From Bradyrhizobium sp. CCGB12 (lineage in GTDB: Bacteria > Pseudomonadota > Alphaproteobacteria > Rhizobiales > Xanthobacteraceae), in contig NZ_JANADO010000001.1 in NCBI RefSeq assembly GCF_024199845.1, positions 992,001-1,056,000 on the forward strand: a DNA stretch of 64,000 nucleotides. The letters run 5' to 3'. Below, one piece after another: positions 9,244-18,750 of the stretch. The position numbers were made by a program, and so were the translations under genes. Numbering within the stretch: position 1 is the first letter of the stretch; every line of letters begins with the position of its first letter. Under the pieces are notes generated by a model. It was not told the DNA's origin, ran no database searches, and saw only the letters and a program-made list of their open reading frames with translations.

Positions 9244-9265
9244 ATGTAATGTTATAACATTACAT
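9244..9265. promoter_or_regulatory. Zur operator (zinc-uptake regulator box)
   Basis: A perfect 22-bp palindrome with half-site ATGTAATGTTA, in which the core GTTATAAC is flanked by AATGT arms. This matches the known alphaproteobacterial Zur consensus. It ends 69 bp upstream of the GTPase ATG at 9175 and also faces the end of the bkd operon (lpd stop at 9304), so it controls the GTPase side. Confidence 0.85.
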
Positions 9266-9303
9266 CTACGAAGGTCAGCGATCTGTCAAGGCGCGCTTGG
9301 GGC

Positions 9304-10701
9304 CTAGATGTGGATCGCGTGGCCGAGTGCCCTGAATGCGGCTTCCTGAAATGCCTCGCCCAGCGTTGGATGCGCGTGGATCGTGCCGGCGACATCCTGC
9401 AAGACCGCGCCCATTTCGATCGCGAGGCTGAATACGCCAGCAAGCTCTGAGACACCCTGTCCGACGGTCTGGATACCGAGGACGCGCTGATTGTCGGCCC
9501 TGGTGACGACGCGCACAAAGCCGGTCTCGCCATGGCGCGTCATCGCGCGGCCGTTGGCGACGAACGGAAACTGTCCGACCTTGACGTTGAGTCCGTCTTG
9601 ACGCGCCTCGTTCGGCGACAGGCCGACGGAGACGATCTCGGGATCGGTGAAGCAGATCGCCGGGATGCAGCGCTGGTCCCAGGCGCGCGGCAAACCTGCG
9701 GCAATTTCCGCCACCATCTCGCCCTGCGCCATGGCGCGATGGGCCAGCATCGGCTCTCCCGTGACGTCGCCGATGGCGTAGATGCCGCGCATCGTGGTCT
9801 CGCAGCGTTGACCAATGCGGATGAAACGGCCGTCCATGTCGAGGACGAGCTGCTCGAGCCCGAGCTCGGCCGTCACCGGTTGGCGTCCGACCGTGACGAG
9901 GATCTTGTCGGCCGGCAGGCTGCGCTCGTGGCCATCGGCCGTCTCGACGCGCAATCCGTCGCCTCGGGCAGTCGGGCCGAGTGCACGGGCGCCGGTCAAC
10001 ACCTCGACGCCGAGCGCAGCCAGGCGTCCGGTGATCGGGGCGGTCAACTCGGCGTCGTAGAGCGGCAGGATGCTGTCCTGGGCCTCCACCACAGAGACCT
10101 TGCTTCCGAGCTTGGCGAACGCCGTTCCGAGTTCGAGCCCGATATAGCCGCCACCGACGACGGCGAGGGACTTCGGCACTTCGGTGAGCGACAGCGCACC
10201 GGTCGAAGAGATGACGTCGCCGCCGAACGGCAGCGACGGCAGTTCAACCGGAGCCGATCCGGTCGCGATCACCACCGTCTCGGCCTTGATCGTCTTCGGA
10301 CCGGTCTCGGTCTCGACGACGATCGTCTTGCCGTCGCGGAAGCGCGCGTGGCCCTGAACGATCTTGACCTTGGCCTTGCGCAGCAGCGCGGCGACGCCGT
10401 TGTTCAGCCGGTGGACGATGCTGTCCTTCCAGGCAATCGCCTGCTTGAAGTCCAGCGCGGGCTGCGCCGCCGTGAGGCCGAATGGCGTCTTGCCGGTGGC
10501 CGCAACGACCAGTTTCTCGAATTCCTCGGCGACATGAATCATGGCCTTTGAGGGAATGCAGCCGACGTTGAGGCAGCTTCCACCCAGTTTGCCGCGTTCG
10601 ACGAGGACGGTGTCGAGGCCGAGCTGGCCGGCGCGGATCGCGCATACGTAGCCGCCCGGCCCGGCGCCGATGACGACCAGCTGACAAGTGATCTCGGTCA
10701 T
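9304..10701 (-). CDS. lpdA: Dihydrolipoyl dehydrogenase (E3) of the bkd operon
   Basis: The protein has 465 residues. The FAD-binding motif is VIGAGPGGYVCAIRAGQLG (residues 10-28), the redox disulfide is GGSCLNVGCIPSK, the NAD motif is VVGGGYIGLELG, and the C-terminal catalytic pair lies in HAHPTLGEA. E3 reoxidises the lipoyl arm of the E2 subunit and makes NADH. It is the last gene of the operon, 21 bp after E2, so it is a dedicated E3 for branched-chain 2-oxoacid oxidation. The symbol lpdV is also used for such copies. Confidence 0.93.
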   Translation of the reverse strand: MTEITCQLVVIGAGPGGYVCAIRAGQLGLDTVLVERGKLGGSCLNVGCIPSKAMIHVAEEFEKLVVAATGKTPFGLTAAQPALDFKQAIAWKDSIVHRLNNGVAALLRKAKVKIVQGHARFRDGKTIVVETETGPKTIKAETVVIATGSAPVELPSLPFGGDVISSTGALSLTEVPKSLAVVGGGYIGLELGTAFAKLGSKVSVVEAQDSILPLYDAELTAPITGRLAALGVEVLTGARALGPTARGDGLRVETADGHERSLPADKILVTVGRQPVTAELGLEQLVLDMDGRFIRIGQRCETTMRGIYAIGDVTGEPMLAHRAMAQGEMVAEIAAGLPRAWDQRCIPAICFTDPEIVSVGLSPNEARQDGLNVKVGQFPFVANGRAMTRHGETGFVRVVTRADNQRVLGIQTVGQGVSELAGVFSLAIEMGAVLQDVAGTIHAHPTLGEAFQEAAFRALGHAIHI

Positions 10702-10722
10702 TGTTGCTTCCTGCTTCCGCCT

Positions 10723-12015
10723 CTAGGGATCGACGAAGATCGTTGCCGGATTCTCCAGCAGCTCCTTGAGCCGTTGCACGAAGACGGCGGCGTCCCACCC
10801 GTCGATGACGCGGTGGTCGAAGCTGGAGGAGAGGTTCATCATCTTGCACGGCACGAAGCGGGTGCCGTCCCAGACCGGGCGCACTGCGATCTTGTTGACG
10901 CCGACAATGGCGACCTCGGGATGATTGATCACCGGCGTGGTCGCCAGGCCGCCGAGCGCACCGAGCGAGGTGATGGTGATGGTCGAGCCGGTCAGCTCCT
11001 CGCGTGTCGCGGTGCCGTCGCGGGCGCGCTGCGCCAGACGATCGAGCTCGATGCTGCAATCCCGGAGGTCGCGTGCCTCTGCATGCTTCACGACCGGTAC
11101 GACGAGGCCGGACGGCGTCTGCGTGGCAATCCCGATATGGACGCCGGCATGCTGATGGATGATTCCGGCGTCGTCGTCGTAAAGTGCGTTGAGCGCGGGT
11201 TGCTCGGCAAGCGCCCTGACCATGGCGCGCATCAGGAAGGGCAGCAGCGTCAGCTTGGGATGATTTGGGCTAGGCTTCCTGTTCAGCGTCGCACGCAGCT
11301 CCTCCAGCGGAGAAACATTGACCTCCTCGACGATGGTGATGTGCGGGATGCGCGACTTCGACAGCGCCATCTTCTCGGCAATGCGCCGTCGCAAGCCCAC
11401 CACCTTCACGTCGGTCACATCGGTCTTCGGGCTCAAGCCGCGACCATGGACAGGCGCCGGCCCGCGCGACAGGAAGGCATCGATGTCCTCGTGGGTGATG
11501 CGTCCGGCGAGGCCTGTGCCGTGGACCTGGCGCAGGTCGATACCGGCTTCTCGCGCTTTGAGGCGGACCGCGGGCGAGGCCTGGGGCTTCTCGCCGGGTG
11601 CGCGGCGGATGGCGCGTGGTGCCGCCGGCTGATCTCCGACCGAGCGCCGGGCGACGGGAGCGGCCGGAGCGGAAGCGCGTGCAACCGTCTTCTCACCCTT
11701 GGTCGTAGCCGCGGGCGTGGCGGGCTTCTTGGTCGGCCTCCCGTCGTCAGCCTCGGCGACATCCTCACCTGCGACCTTGAGCTTCACGAGCGCCGAGCCG
11801 ATCGCCACGGTGTCGCCAATCCGGGCGCCGATCCAGATGACTTCGCCCTCGCGCGGAGAGGGGATTTCGACCGATGCCTTGTCGGTCATCACGGTGGCAA
11901 GCAGGTCGTCCTCGCGAACGAGATCGCCTTCCTTGACGTGCAGTTCGACGAGCTCTGCTTCGGCGATGCCTTCCCCCACATCGGGAAGCTTGATGGTGTG
12001 CTCGCCCATCAGCAT
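10723..12015 (-). CDS. bkdB: Branched-chain 2-oxoacid dehydrogenase E2 (dihydrolipoyl acyltransferase)
   Basis: The protein has 430 residues. An N-terminal lipoyl domain spans about residues 5-80, with the lipoylated Lys in [13 protein letters not shown]. An Ala/Pro/Lys linker follows, then a peripheral-subunit-binding domain ([34 protein letters not shown], given in part) and a catalytic domain ending with [12 protein letters not shown], which contains the active-site His and Asp. Two ATG codons, 12015 and 12009, overlap the E1-beta stop; either gives coupled translation. The product builds the core of the complex that makes isobutyryl-, isovaleryl- and 2-methylbutyryl-CoA. Confidence 0.92.
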   Translation of the reverse strand: MLMGEHTIKLPDVGEGIAEAELVELHVKEGDLVREDDLLATVMTDKASVEIPSPREGEVIWIGARIGDTVAIGSALVKLKVAGEDVAEADDGRPTKKPATPAATTKGEKTVARASAPAAPVARRSVGDQPAAPRAIRRAPGEKPQASPAVRLKAREAGIDLRQVHGTGLAGRITHEDIDAFLSRGPAPVHGRGLSPKTDVTDVKVVGLRRRIAEKMALSKSRIPHITIVEEVNVSPLEELRATLNRKPSPNHPKLTLLPFLMRAMVRALAEQPALNALYDDDAGIIHQHAGVHIGIATQTPSGLVVPVVKHAEARDLRDCSIELDRLAQRARDGTATREELTGSTITITSLGALGGLATTPVINHPEVAIVGVNKIAVRPVWDGTRFVPCKMMNLSSSFDHRVIDGWDAAVFVQRLKELLENPATIFVDP

Positions 12016-13025
12016 GCCTCCATCAGATCACGCAGGGCTTGTCCAAGCCGCGCAGGGCCGGGGAAGTAATCCCATTCCTGCGCATGTGGGTAGGGCGTAT
12101 CCCAACCGGTGACACGCACCACCGGCGCCTCGAGATGATAGAAGCAGTGTTCCTGCACGAGCGCAGCAAGCTCGGCGCCGAAGCCGGAGGTCAGGGTTGC
12201 CTCGTGCAGGACGATGCAGCGGCCTGTCCTGGCGACGGAAGCGACGATCGTCTCGAGATCGAGCGGGATCAGCGTACGCAAGTCGATCACCTCGGCGTCG
12301 ATACCGGTCTCCTCGACCGCCGTCAGCGCGACGTGAACCATGGTACCGTAGGCGAGGATGGTGACGGCCTCGCCTTGGCGCCGCGTCACGGCCTTGCCGA
12401 GCGGCGTGGTGTAGTGCCCCTCGGGCACGTCGGAAAGCTCATGCTTGGACCAGGCGGTCACCGGGCGATCATGGTGACCGTCGAAGGGACCATTGTAGAG
12501 TCGCTTCGGCTCCAGGAAGATCACGGGGTCCGGATCCTCGATGGCCGCGATCAGGAGTCCCTTTGCATCATGCGGGTTGGACGGCACCACGGTTTTCAGC
12601 CCGGCGACGTGGGTGAACAGTGCCTCAGGACTTTGGCTGTGCGTTTGCCCTCCGAAGATGCCGCCGCCGGTCGGCATGCGGATGACCAGCGGGCAGGTGA
12701 AGTCGCCGGCCGAACGATAACGCAGGCGAGCTGCCTCCGAGACGATCTGGTCGTAAGCCGGATACATGTAGTCGGCGAACTGAACCTCCACGCACGGTCG
12801 CAGGCCGTAAGCGGCCATGCCGATCGCGGTGCCGACGATACCGCACTCGCTGATCGGCGCATCGAAGCAGCGTGAGACGCCGTATTTCTGCTGCAGCCCC
12901 TGGGTGCAGCGGAACACGCCGCCGAAAAAGCCGACGTCTTCTCCGTAGACGACGACATTGTCATCGCGAAGCATCGACACGTCGAGCGCCGAGCGGATCG
13001 CCTCGATCATGGTCATGCGCGGCAT
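12009..13025 (-). CDS. bkdA2: Branched-chain 2-oxoacid dehydrogenase E1, beta subunit
   Basis: The protein has 338 residues, the usual length. It begins [18 protein letters not shown] and contains [22 protein letters not shown], which belongs to the thiamine-diphosphate partner fold of E1-beta, and a C-terminal block [18 protein letters not shown]. It works with the alpha subunit in ThDP-dependent decarboxylation of valine-, leucine- and isoleucine-derived 2-oxoacids. It starts three bases after the alpha-subunit stop and overlaps the E2 start. Confidence 0.93.
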   Translation of the reverse strand: MPRMTMIEAIRSALDVSMLRDDNVVVYGEDVGFFGGVFRCTQGLQQKYGVSRCFDAPISECGIVGTAIGMAAYGLRPCVEVQFADYMYPAYDQIVSEAARLRYRSAGDFTCPLVIRMPTGGGIFGGQTHSQSPEALFTHVAGLKTVVPSNPHDAKGLLIAAIEDPDPVIFLEPKRLYNGPFDGHHDRPVTAWSKHELSDVPEGHYTTPLGKAVTRRQGEAVTILAYGTMVHVALTAVEETGIDAEVIDLRTLIPLDLETIVASVARTGRCIVLHEATLTSGFGAELAALVQEHCFYHLEAPVVRVTGWDTPYPHAQEWDYFPGPARLGQALRDLMEAC

Positions 13026-13028
13026 GGC

Positions 13029-14578
<1,550 letters not shown>

Positions 14579-14597
14579 GTCACGTTCTCTCGCGGCA

Positions 14598-14693
14598 CAA
14601 TGATAATCTCATTGTTCGAGAAAATTTCCCAAAATTCAGACCGATAGGCCGAAATCACGGAAAATTTTCCCGTTCAAATGCCGATAGACAGAA
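14598..14693. promoter_or_regulatory. bkd/Lrp divergent control region with inverted and tandem repeats
   Basis: The 125-bp gap between the bkd operon and the Lrp-type gene holds two kinds of repeat. One is the perfect inverted repeat CAATGA-TAATC-TCATTG (14598-14614). The other is two tandem imperfect copies of an A/T-rich unit (GAAAATTT-CCC ... TTCA ... CGATAG), at about 14619-14653 and 14660-14693. Repeated AT-rich sites over tens of bases are typical of Lrp-family binding. The adjacent regulator is the likely binder. Confidence 0.6.
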
Positions 14694-14703
14694 AGCTAAA
14701 CCG

Positions 14704-15204
14704 ATGCCCACCAAGCGCAGTCCCGTCGAGGAGCTCGATCAACTCGATCTGCGAATTCTCTCGGCGCTGTGCGAGAACGGCCGATTGACGACGAGCGCGC
14801 TGGCAGAGCGGGTCGGGCTCTCGAGTTCGCCATGCTGGACCAGGGTGAAGCGCCTGGAGGAAACGGGCGCCATCGAGAAGTATGTCGCGGTGCTCAACCA
14901 CGCCAATCTCGGTTACAACAACATCGCGTTCGTCGAGATCACGCTGGACAAGCATGACGACAAGGCACTTGAGCGCTTTGGCAGCGCTCTTTCGCGAATA
15001 CCGGAGGTGATGGAAGCCTATCTGGTGACCGGCGATTACGACTATCTCATCAAGGTCGTCGTGCGGGACACTGATCACTACGAACGCTTCCTGCGACAAG
15101 CGTTGTACAGGATACCGGGCATCCGGCAGTCGCGAACGACATTCGGCTTGCGGACGCTGAAGCGCCAGATCTCCATCGATCCTGCCAAGGCGAGTCCGCC
15201 GTAA
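14704..15204 (+). CDS. bkdR: Lrp/AsnC-family regulator of the bkd operon
   Basis: The protein has 166 residues. An N-terminal winged helix (LDQLDLRILSALCENGRLTTSALAERVGLSS, given in two parts: residues 10-25 and 26-40) is followed by a C-terminal RAM/ACT-like domain with EAYLVTGDYDYLIKVVV, the amino-acid-sensing part. It is divergent from the bkd genes across a repeat-rich promoter region, the arrangement of BkdR, the Lrp-type activator of bkd in Pseudomonas and rhizobia. Branched-chain amino acids are the expected effectors. Confidence 0.85.
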   Translation: MPTKRSPVEELDQLDLRILSALCENGRLTTSALAERVGLSSSPCWTRVKRLEETGAIEKYVAVLNHANLGYNNIAFVEITLDKHDDKALERFGSALSRIPEVMEAYLVTGDYDYLIKVVVRDTDHYERFLRQALYRIPGIRQSRTTFGLRTLKRQISIDPAKASPP

Positions 15205-15274
15205 CAGGCGCAGCCTCAATCTGATTAATGTCTGCTCGCGAGGCTGGCGATGAAAATGCCGGATTGATTTTGCA

Positions 15275-15287
15275 AGACGATCGGTCT
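15275..15287. promoter_or_regulatory. Candidate TetR operator
   Basis: AGAC-N5-GTCT inverted repeat (arms 15275-15278 and 15284-15287), ending 11 bp before the ATG of the TetR gene at 15299. The position suits autorepression. The arms are short, so confidence is modest. Confidence 0.4.
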
Positions 15288-15298
15288 AATAAATCGCC

Positions 15299-15955
15299 AT
15301 GAGAGCGATTTCGCCGGCAGCCGAACCGCGTCGCCGTGGCCGTCCGCCCAAGGACCAGACACGATCAGATGCGCCACGCGCGCGGCTGATCCGCACCGGC
15401 GTTGCGATCCTGACCGAGAAGGGCTTCAGCGCCGTGGGAGTCGAGGAGATCCTGAACGCCGCAGACGTGCCAAAAGGGTCATTTTACCATTACTTCGACA
15501 GCAAGGAGGCTTTCGGTCTCGAACTGATCGATGCCTATGCCGACTATTTTGCTCGCAAGCTGGATCGATGGTTCGACAACATCGAGCGTGCTCCGCTCGA
15601 CCGCGTCCGTGATTTCATCGCGGACGCTCGCTCGGGAATGGCGAGGTATCGCTACCGGCGCGGCTGCCTCGTCGGCAATCTCGGGCAGGAGATGGGTGTT
15701 CTGCCGGAACCGTTCCGCAAACGTCTCGCCGCCGTGTTCCGGGACTGGGAAGCGCGGACGTCCCGCTGCTTGCGGTCGGCGCAAGAGGCGGGCGAGATTC
15801 GAGGCGATCTCGACTGCGAGAGTCTCGCGCAGTTCTTCTGGATCGGCTGGGAGGGCGCAGTGCTGCGTGCCAAGCTCGAACGGCGCCCGGACGCGCTCGA
15901 CGTCTTCGCTGCAGGCTTTCTCGCGATGATCCGGACAAGGGGTGAGGGAAGATGA
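15299..15955 (+). CDS. TetR/AcrR-family regulator (AcuR-like)
   Basis: The protein has 218 residues. The N-terminal helix-turn-helix spans about 25-75, with GVEEILNAADVPKGSFYHYFDSKE split across the recognition helix. A basic RRRGRPPKDQ tail precedes it. The C-terminal domain contains RRGCLVGNLGQEM, a pattern I associate with the TetR_C group that includes AcuR. It is first in a row with the AhpD-like gene (46 bp later) and the acyl-CoA dehydrogenase homologue, which it probably represses. Confidence 0.85.
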   Translation: MRAISPAAEPRRRGRPPKDQTRSDAPRARLIRTGVAILTEKGFSAVGVEEILNAADVPKGSFYHYFDSKEAFGLELIDAYADYFARKLDRWFDNIERAPLDRVRDFIADARSGMARYRYRRGCLVGNLGQEMGVLPEPFRKRLAAVFRDWEARTSRCLRSAQEAGEIRGDLDCESLAQFFWIGWEGAVLRAKLERRPDALDVFAAGFLAMIRTRGEGR

Positions 15956-16000
15956 TTATTGTGCCAGTCTCCAACGAGCCGTAACCCGGGAGCTCAACTC

Positions 16001-16576
16001 ATGACCGAAACACCCGCCGTCAGCCGCTTCCCTGTCCCCGATCTCGGCGACATGCCCGACGACATCCGCAGCCGCATCCTGGCCGTGCAGGAGAAGTCCG
16101 GCTTCATTCCGAATGTCTTTCTCGTGCTCGCCCACCGGCCGGACGAGTTTCGCGCGTTCTTTGCCTATCACGACGCGCTGATGGACAAGCCCGGCAATCT
16201 CACCAAGGCCGAGCGCGAGATGATCGTGGTTGCGACCAGTAACCTCAATCAGTGCCAGTACTGCGTGGTGGCGCATGGCGCGATCCTGCGCATCCGTGCC
16301 AAGGACCCGCTGATCGCGGATCAGGTCGCCATCAACTACCGCAAGGCCGACATCACCGATCGTCAGAAGGCGATGCTGGACTTCGCCGTTCGCGTCTCGA
16401 CCGAGGCGCAAAAGACGTCTGAAAGCGACTTCGCGGCGCTGAAGGCCCATGGGTTCACCGAAGAAGACATCTGGGACATCGCGGCGATCTCGGCCTTCTT
16501 CGGCATGTCGAACCGGCTCGCGAATGTGACGAGCATGCGCCCGAATGCCGAGTTCTATTCCATGGGCCGCGGCTGA
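16001..16576 (+). CDS. Peroxidase-related enzyme (carboxymuconolactone decarboxylase/AhpD fold)
   Basis: The protein has 191 residues. The CMD/AhpD signature is EREMIVVATSNLNQCQYCVVAHGA, in which CQYC and the following His form the redox or proton-relay site. The ATG at 16001 follows GGGAGCTCAACTC, a good ribosome site. The next gene starts 17 bp later. Relatives are called uncharacterised peroxidase-related enzymes. The CxxC suggests thiol peroxidase or reductase chemistry, and the neighbour suggests a role in sulfur-organic or peroxide stress. Confidence 0.82.
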   Translation: MTETPAVSRFPVPDLGDMPDDIRSRILAVQEKSGFIPNVFLVLAHRPDEFRAFFAYHDALMDKPGNLTKAEREMIVVATSNLNQCQYCVVAHGAILRIRAKDPLIADQVAINYRKADITDRQKAMLDFAVRVSTEAQKTSESDFAALKAHGFTEEDIWDIAAISAFFGMSNRLANVTSMRPNAEFYSMGRG

Positions 16577-16592
16577 GGGAAGGAGCGATGCC

Positions 16593-17771
16593 ATGGAGCT
16601 TTCATCCCGGCAACTGGCCTTGAAGGAAACAGCCGCCGCCTTCTCGAACGGGCTGCTGCGCAAGCGCGGCGCCGAGATCGATCAGTCGCGCGAGTATCCC
16701 TGGGACGTTGTCGAGGCGCTGAAAGCCGAGGGCTTCATGGGCATGACCATCCCGACGGAATATGGCGGACAGGGGCGGAGCTTCCTCGACACGGTTCTGG
16801 TGATCGAGGAGATGGCGCGCGCGTGCACGGTCTCGGCGCGCATCGTGGTCGAGGCCAACATGGGTGCGATCTCGACCGTCATGGCCTACGGCACCGATGC
16901 GCAGCGCAGGCGCGCTGCCGATCTCGTCCTGGCGGGCGACAAACCCGCCATCTGCATTACCGAGCCCGACGCGGGCAGTGATGCGAGCGGGATGACGACC
17001 CGGGCCGACAAGCGCGGCAATCGCTACGTGCTCAACGGCAGGAAGCATTGGATCACCGGCGCCGGCGTGTCGCGCCTGCACCTGATCTTCGCGCGGGTTT
17101 TCGATGAGGGCGGTGAAGAGCTCGGCGTCGGCGGCTTCCTCGCCGTGCGCGGGGAAGCCGAAGGGCTGCGCATGAGCAAGCGCGAAACGACGATGGGACT
17201 CTGCGGCATGCCCGAGGGCGAGCTCGTGTTCGAGGACCTGGAGATTACGCCGGACATGGTGCTGCTGCCTCCCTCGGGCTTCAAGCGCGGCTTTGCCGAT
17301 CTCATCAACGCCTATAACAGCCAGCGTGTCGGTGCGGGCACTGTTGCCATGGGAATCGCCGCGGGCGCGCTGGAGCACGCCGTCGAATGGGTCAAGACGC
17401 GCGAGCAGTTCGGACGCCCGATCGGCGAATTCCAGGGATTGCAATGGATGCTCGCTGACATGCAGACGCAGCTCACCGCATCCCGCCTGATGCTGCATGC
17501 GGCCGCAGCGTCGCGCGGTCCGGGCGGCAGCGCGTTTCCCGATCCGACCCTCGCGGCCCAGGCGAAGATCTTTGCGTCCGAGGCGGCGATCAAGATCGTC
17601 AATGATGCGCTTCAGATGTTCGGCGCCCGCGGCTATTCGCGCGACTTCCCGCTCGAACGCATGGCGCGCGACGTGCGCATGTTCACGATCGGCGGCGGAA
17701 CGGCCCAGGTGCTGCGAACGCTGGTCGCCAGCAAGGTGCTGGGCTGGAAGCTGCCGCAGACCCGTCAGTGA
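16593..17771 (+). CDS. Acyl-CoA dehydrogenase superfamily protein, likely 3-sulfinopropionyl-CoA desulfinase type
   Basis: The protein has 392 residues with the full acyl-CoA dehydrogenase fold: FAD/substrate segments PAICITEPDAGSDASGMTT, KHWITGAGVS, REQFGRPIGEFQG and a C-terminal RMARDVRMFTIGGGTAQVLR. In ordinary members the catalytic base is the Glu of a YEGT-type motif; here the aligned motif is TIGGGT, with Gly. This replacement, and several stretches (YPWD, GFMGM, SRLHLIFARVFD, SQRVGAG, KLPQTR), resemble the AcdDPN7 desulfinase of the 3,3'-dithiodipropionate pathway, which releases sulfite from 3-sulfinopropionyl-CoA. The start ATG at 16593 follows AAGGAGCG. Assignment to desulfinase is by memory of the family, not by search. 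Confidence 0.72.
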   Translation: MELSSRQLALKETAAAFSNGLLRKRGAEIDQSREYPWDVVEALKAEGFMGMTIPTEYGGQGRSFLDTVLVIEEMARACTVSARIVVEANMGAISTVMAYGTDAQRRRAADLVLAGDKPAICITEPDAGSDASGMTTRADKRGNRYVLNGRKHWITGAGVSRLHLIFARVFDEGGEELGVGGFLAVRGEAEGLRMSKRETTMGLCGMPEGELVFEDLEITPDMVLLPPSGFKRGFADLINAYNSQRVGAGTVAMGIAAGALEHAVEWVKTREQFGRPIGEFQGLQWMLADMQTQLTASRLMLHAAAASRGPGGSAFPDPTLAAQAKIFASEAAIKIVNDALQMFGARGYSRDFPLERMARDVRMFTIGGGTAQVLRTLVASKVLGWKLPQTRQ

Positions 17772-17803
17772 GGCAAGGTCATCCGCCGAAGGGGTGAGTG
17801 CTG

Positions 17804-17895
17804 GTAGCCCGGATGGAGCGCCAGCGTAATCCGGGGGTCCGCTTGCTCGGCATCTCGCACTGTCCCGGATTACGCTGGCGCTCCATCCGGGCTAC
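17804..17895. repeat. REP-like long hairpin
   Basis: Two perfectly complementary 32-nt arms (17804-17835 and 17864-17895) begin GTAGCCCGGATGGAGCGCC and are separated by 28 nt. It lies 32 bp downstream of the acyl-CoA dehydrogenase stop and can act as a transcription terminator or mRNA 3' stabiliser. GTAGCCCGGATG-type palindromes are dispersed in Bradyrhizobium and related genomes. Confidence 0.85.
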
Positions 17896-17931
17896 AGACC
17901 TCGCCCTGTGTCGACGCTCTGTCAATCCCTT

Positions 17932-18549
17932 CGCACAAAAACATTCCACTTTACCGAAATTCGGAAATATCGTATGTGTTGCCCATCCCGGCTCACCCTT
18001 GAGGGGCGGTCATTGTCGTGGTGATCGCAGGGCCGGGCTTGCGGTGGACGCAGCAGCGTCGGGCGCGAGCGGCCAAGGGCAGGGCGGATTGCTCTCCGTG
18101 AGCCCTTTAGCCATCGCGCGGACGGACGGCGCTGTCAGATTCGTCTCGTCTGTAAGTTTCCGGCTCCGTCGACAGGGCCGGGAAAACTGCGGCGAAATGG
18201 CGGGCCGTGCGTACGGCAAAACCGTGTGGTCCTGGCCGTCGTTGCTACGGTCAAGCTCTTGCGGATGCGGCAGTCGCGTCAACCGGCGCGGTGCCGGTGA
18301 ATTCCGTGAGGGTGAGGGAGGCCAGAAGGAATTCGGCTCCCGGGAGAGCACGGCATAAGCCGTCCAACCACTGCGCAGGGAAGGCCGAGTGATTGGCTAC
18401 ACCTGTATGCTGCTGTGCGGTTCTTCCTGCGTGTGCTTTTCGCGCAGCGGACCGCGGGTGCAAGCTGGCACCCGGCCTTCCCTGCGCCCTCTTGGCTTTT
18501 AGAGGGAGAGCGACGAAGCAAAGCTCGGGCGAAAAGTGCCGCGAGGACG
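17932..18549. repeat. Dispersed structured repeat, copy 1 (about 0.62 kb)
   Basis: This segment is nearly identical to 41156-41769. Both copies start with AAAACATTCCACTTTACCG followed by the CCGAA-A-TTCGG palindrome and end at GCGAGGACG. The sequence can fold extensively: a 15-nt arm at 18373-18387 (GCGCAGGGAAGGCCG) is exactly complementary to 18473-18487, and inside it CGGGTGC pairs with GCACCCG (18455-18474). Open frames in it, such as 18010-18351 minus, are shared by both copies but carry no protein signature. It contains no transposase. I treat it as non-coding repeat DNA. Confidence 0.85.
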
Positions 18550-18750
18550 AGATCGTGCGTCCGTTGTTTGACAACTCGCTTGCGGGAGGCACGATGCAGT
18601 CGAAGACATCGCTGACCGCGCGATGCAAATTTGCCCGATACCAATGACCTCATTGCCGGCAGTCGGGCGACCGGCGCCGTTTCCCGAAGCTGGCTCGGCT
18701 CTTGCTTGAGAGTATGATGTATATGTATAAACCTCATACTGAGGGGTGCC

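Noticed and set aside
18010..18351. Open frames inside the dispersed repeat (also 41234-41572)
   Set aside because: They occur in both copies only because the DNA is repeated; composition is biased (Pro, Arg, Ser) and the sequence is better explained by RNA or DNA structure.
17932..18549. Considered as an insertion sequence
   Set aside because: No transposase frame, no terminal inverted repeats at the borders of the conserved block, and no visible target duplication.
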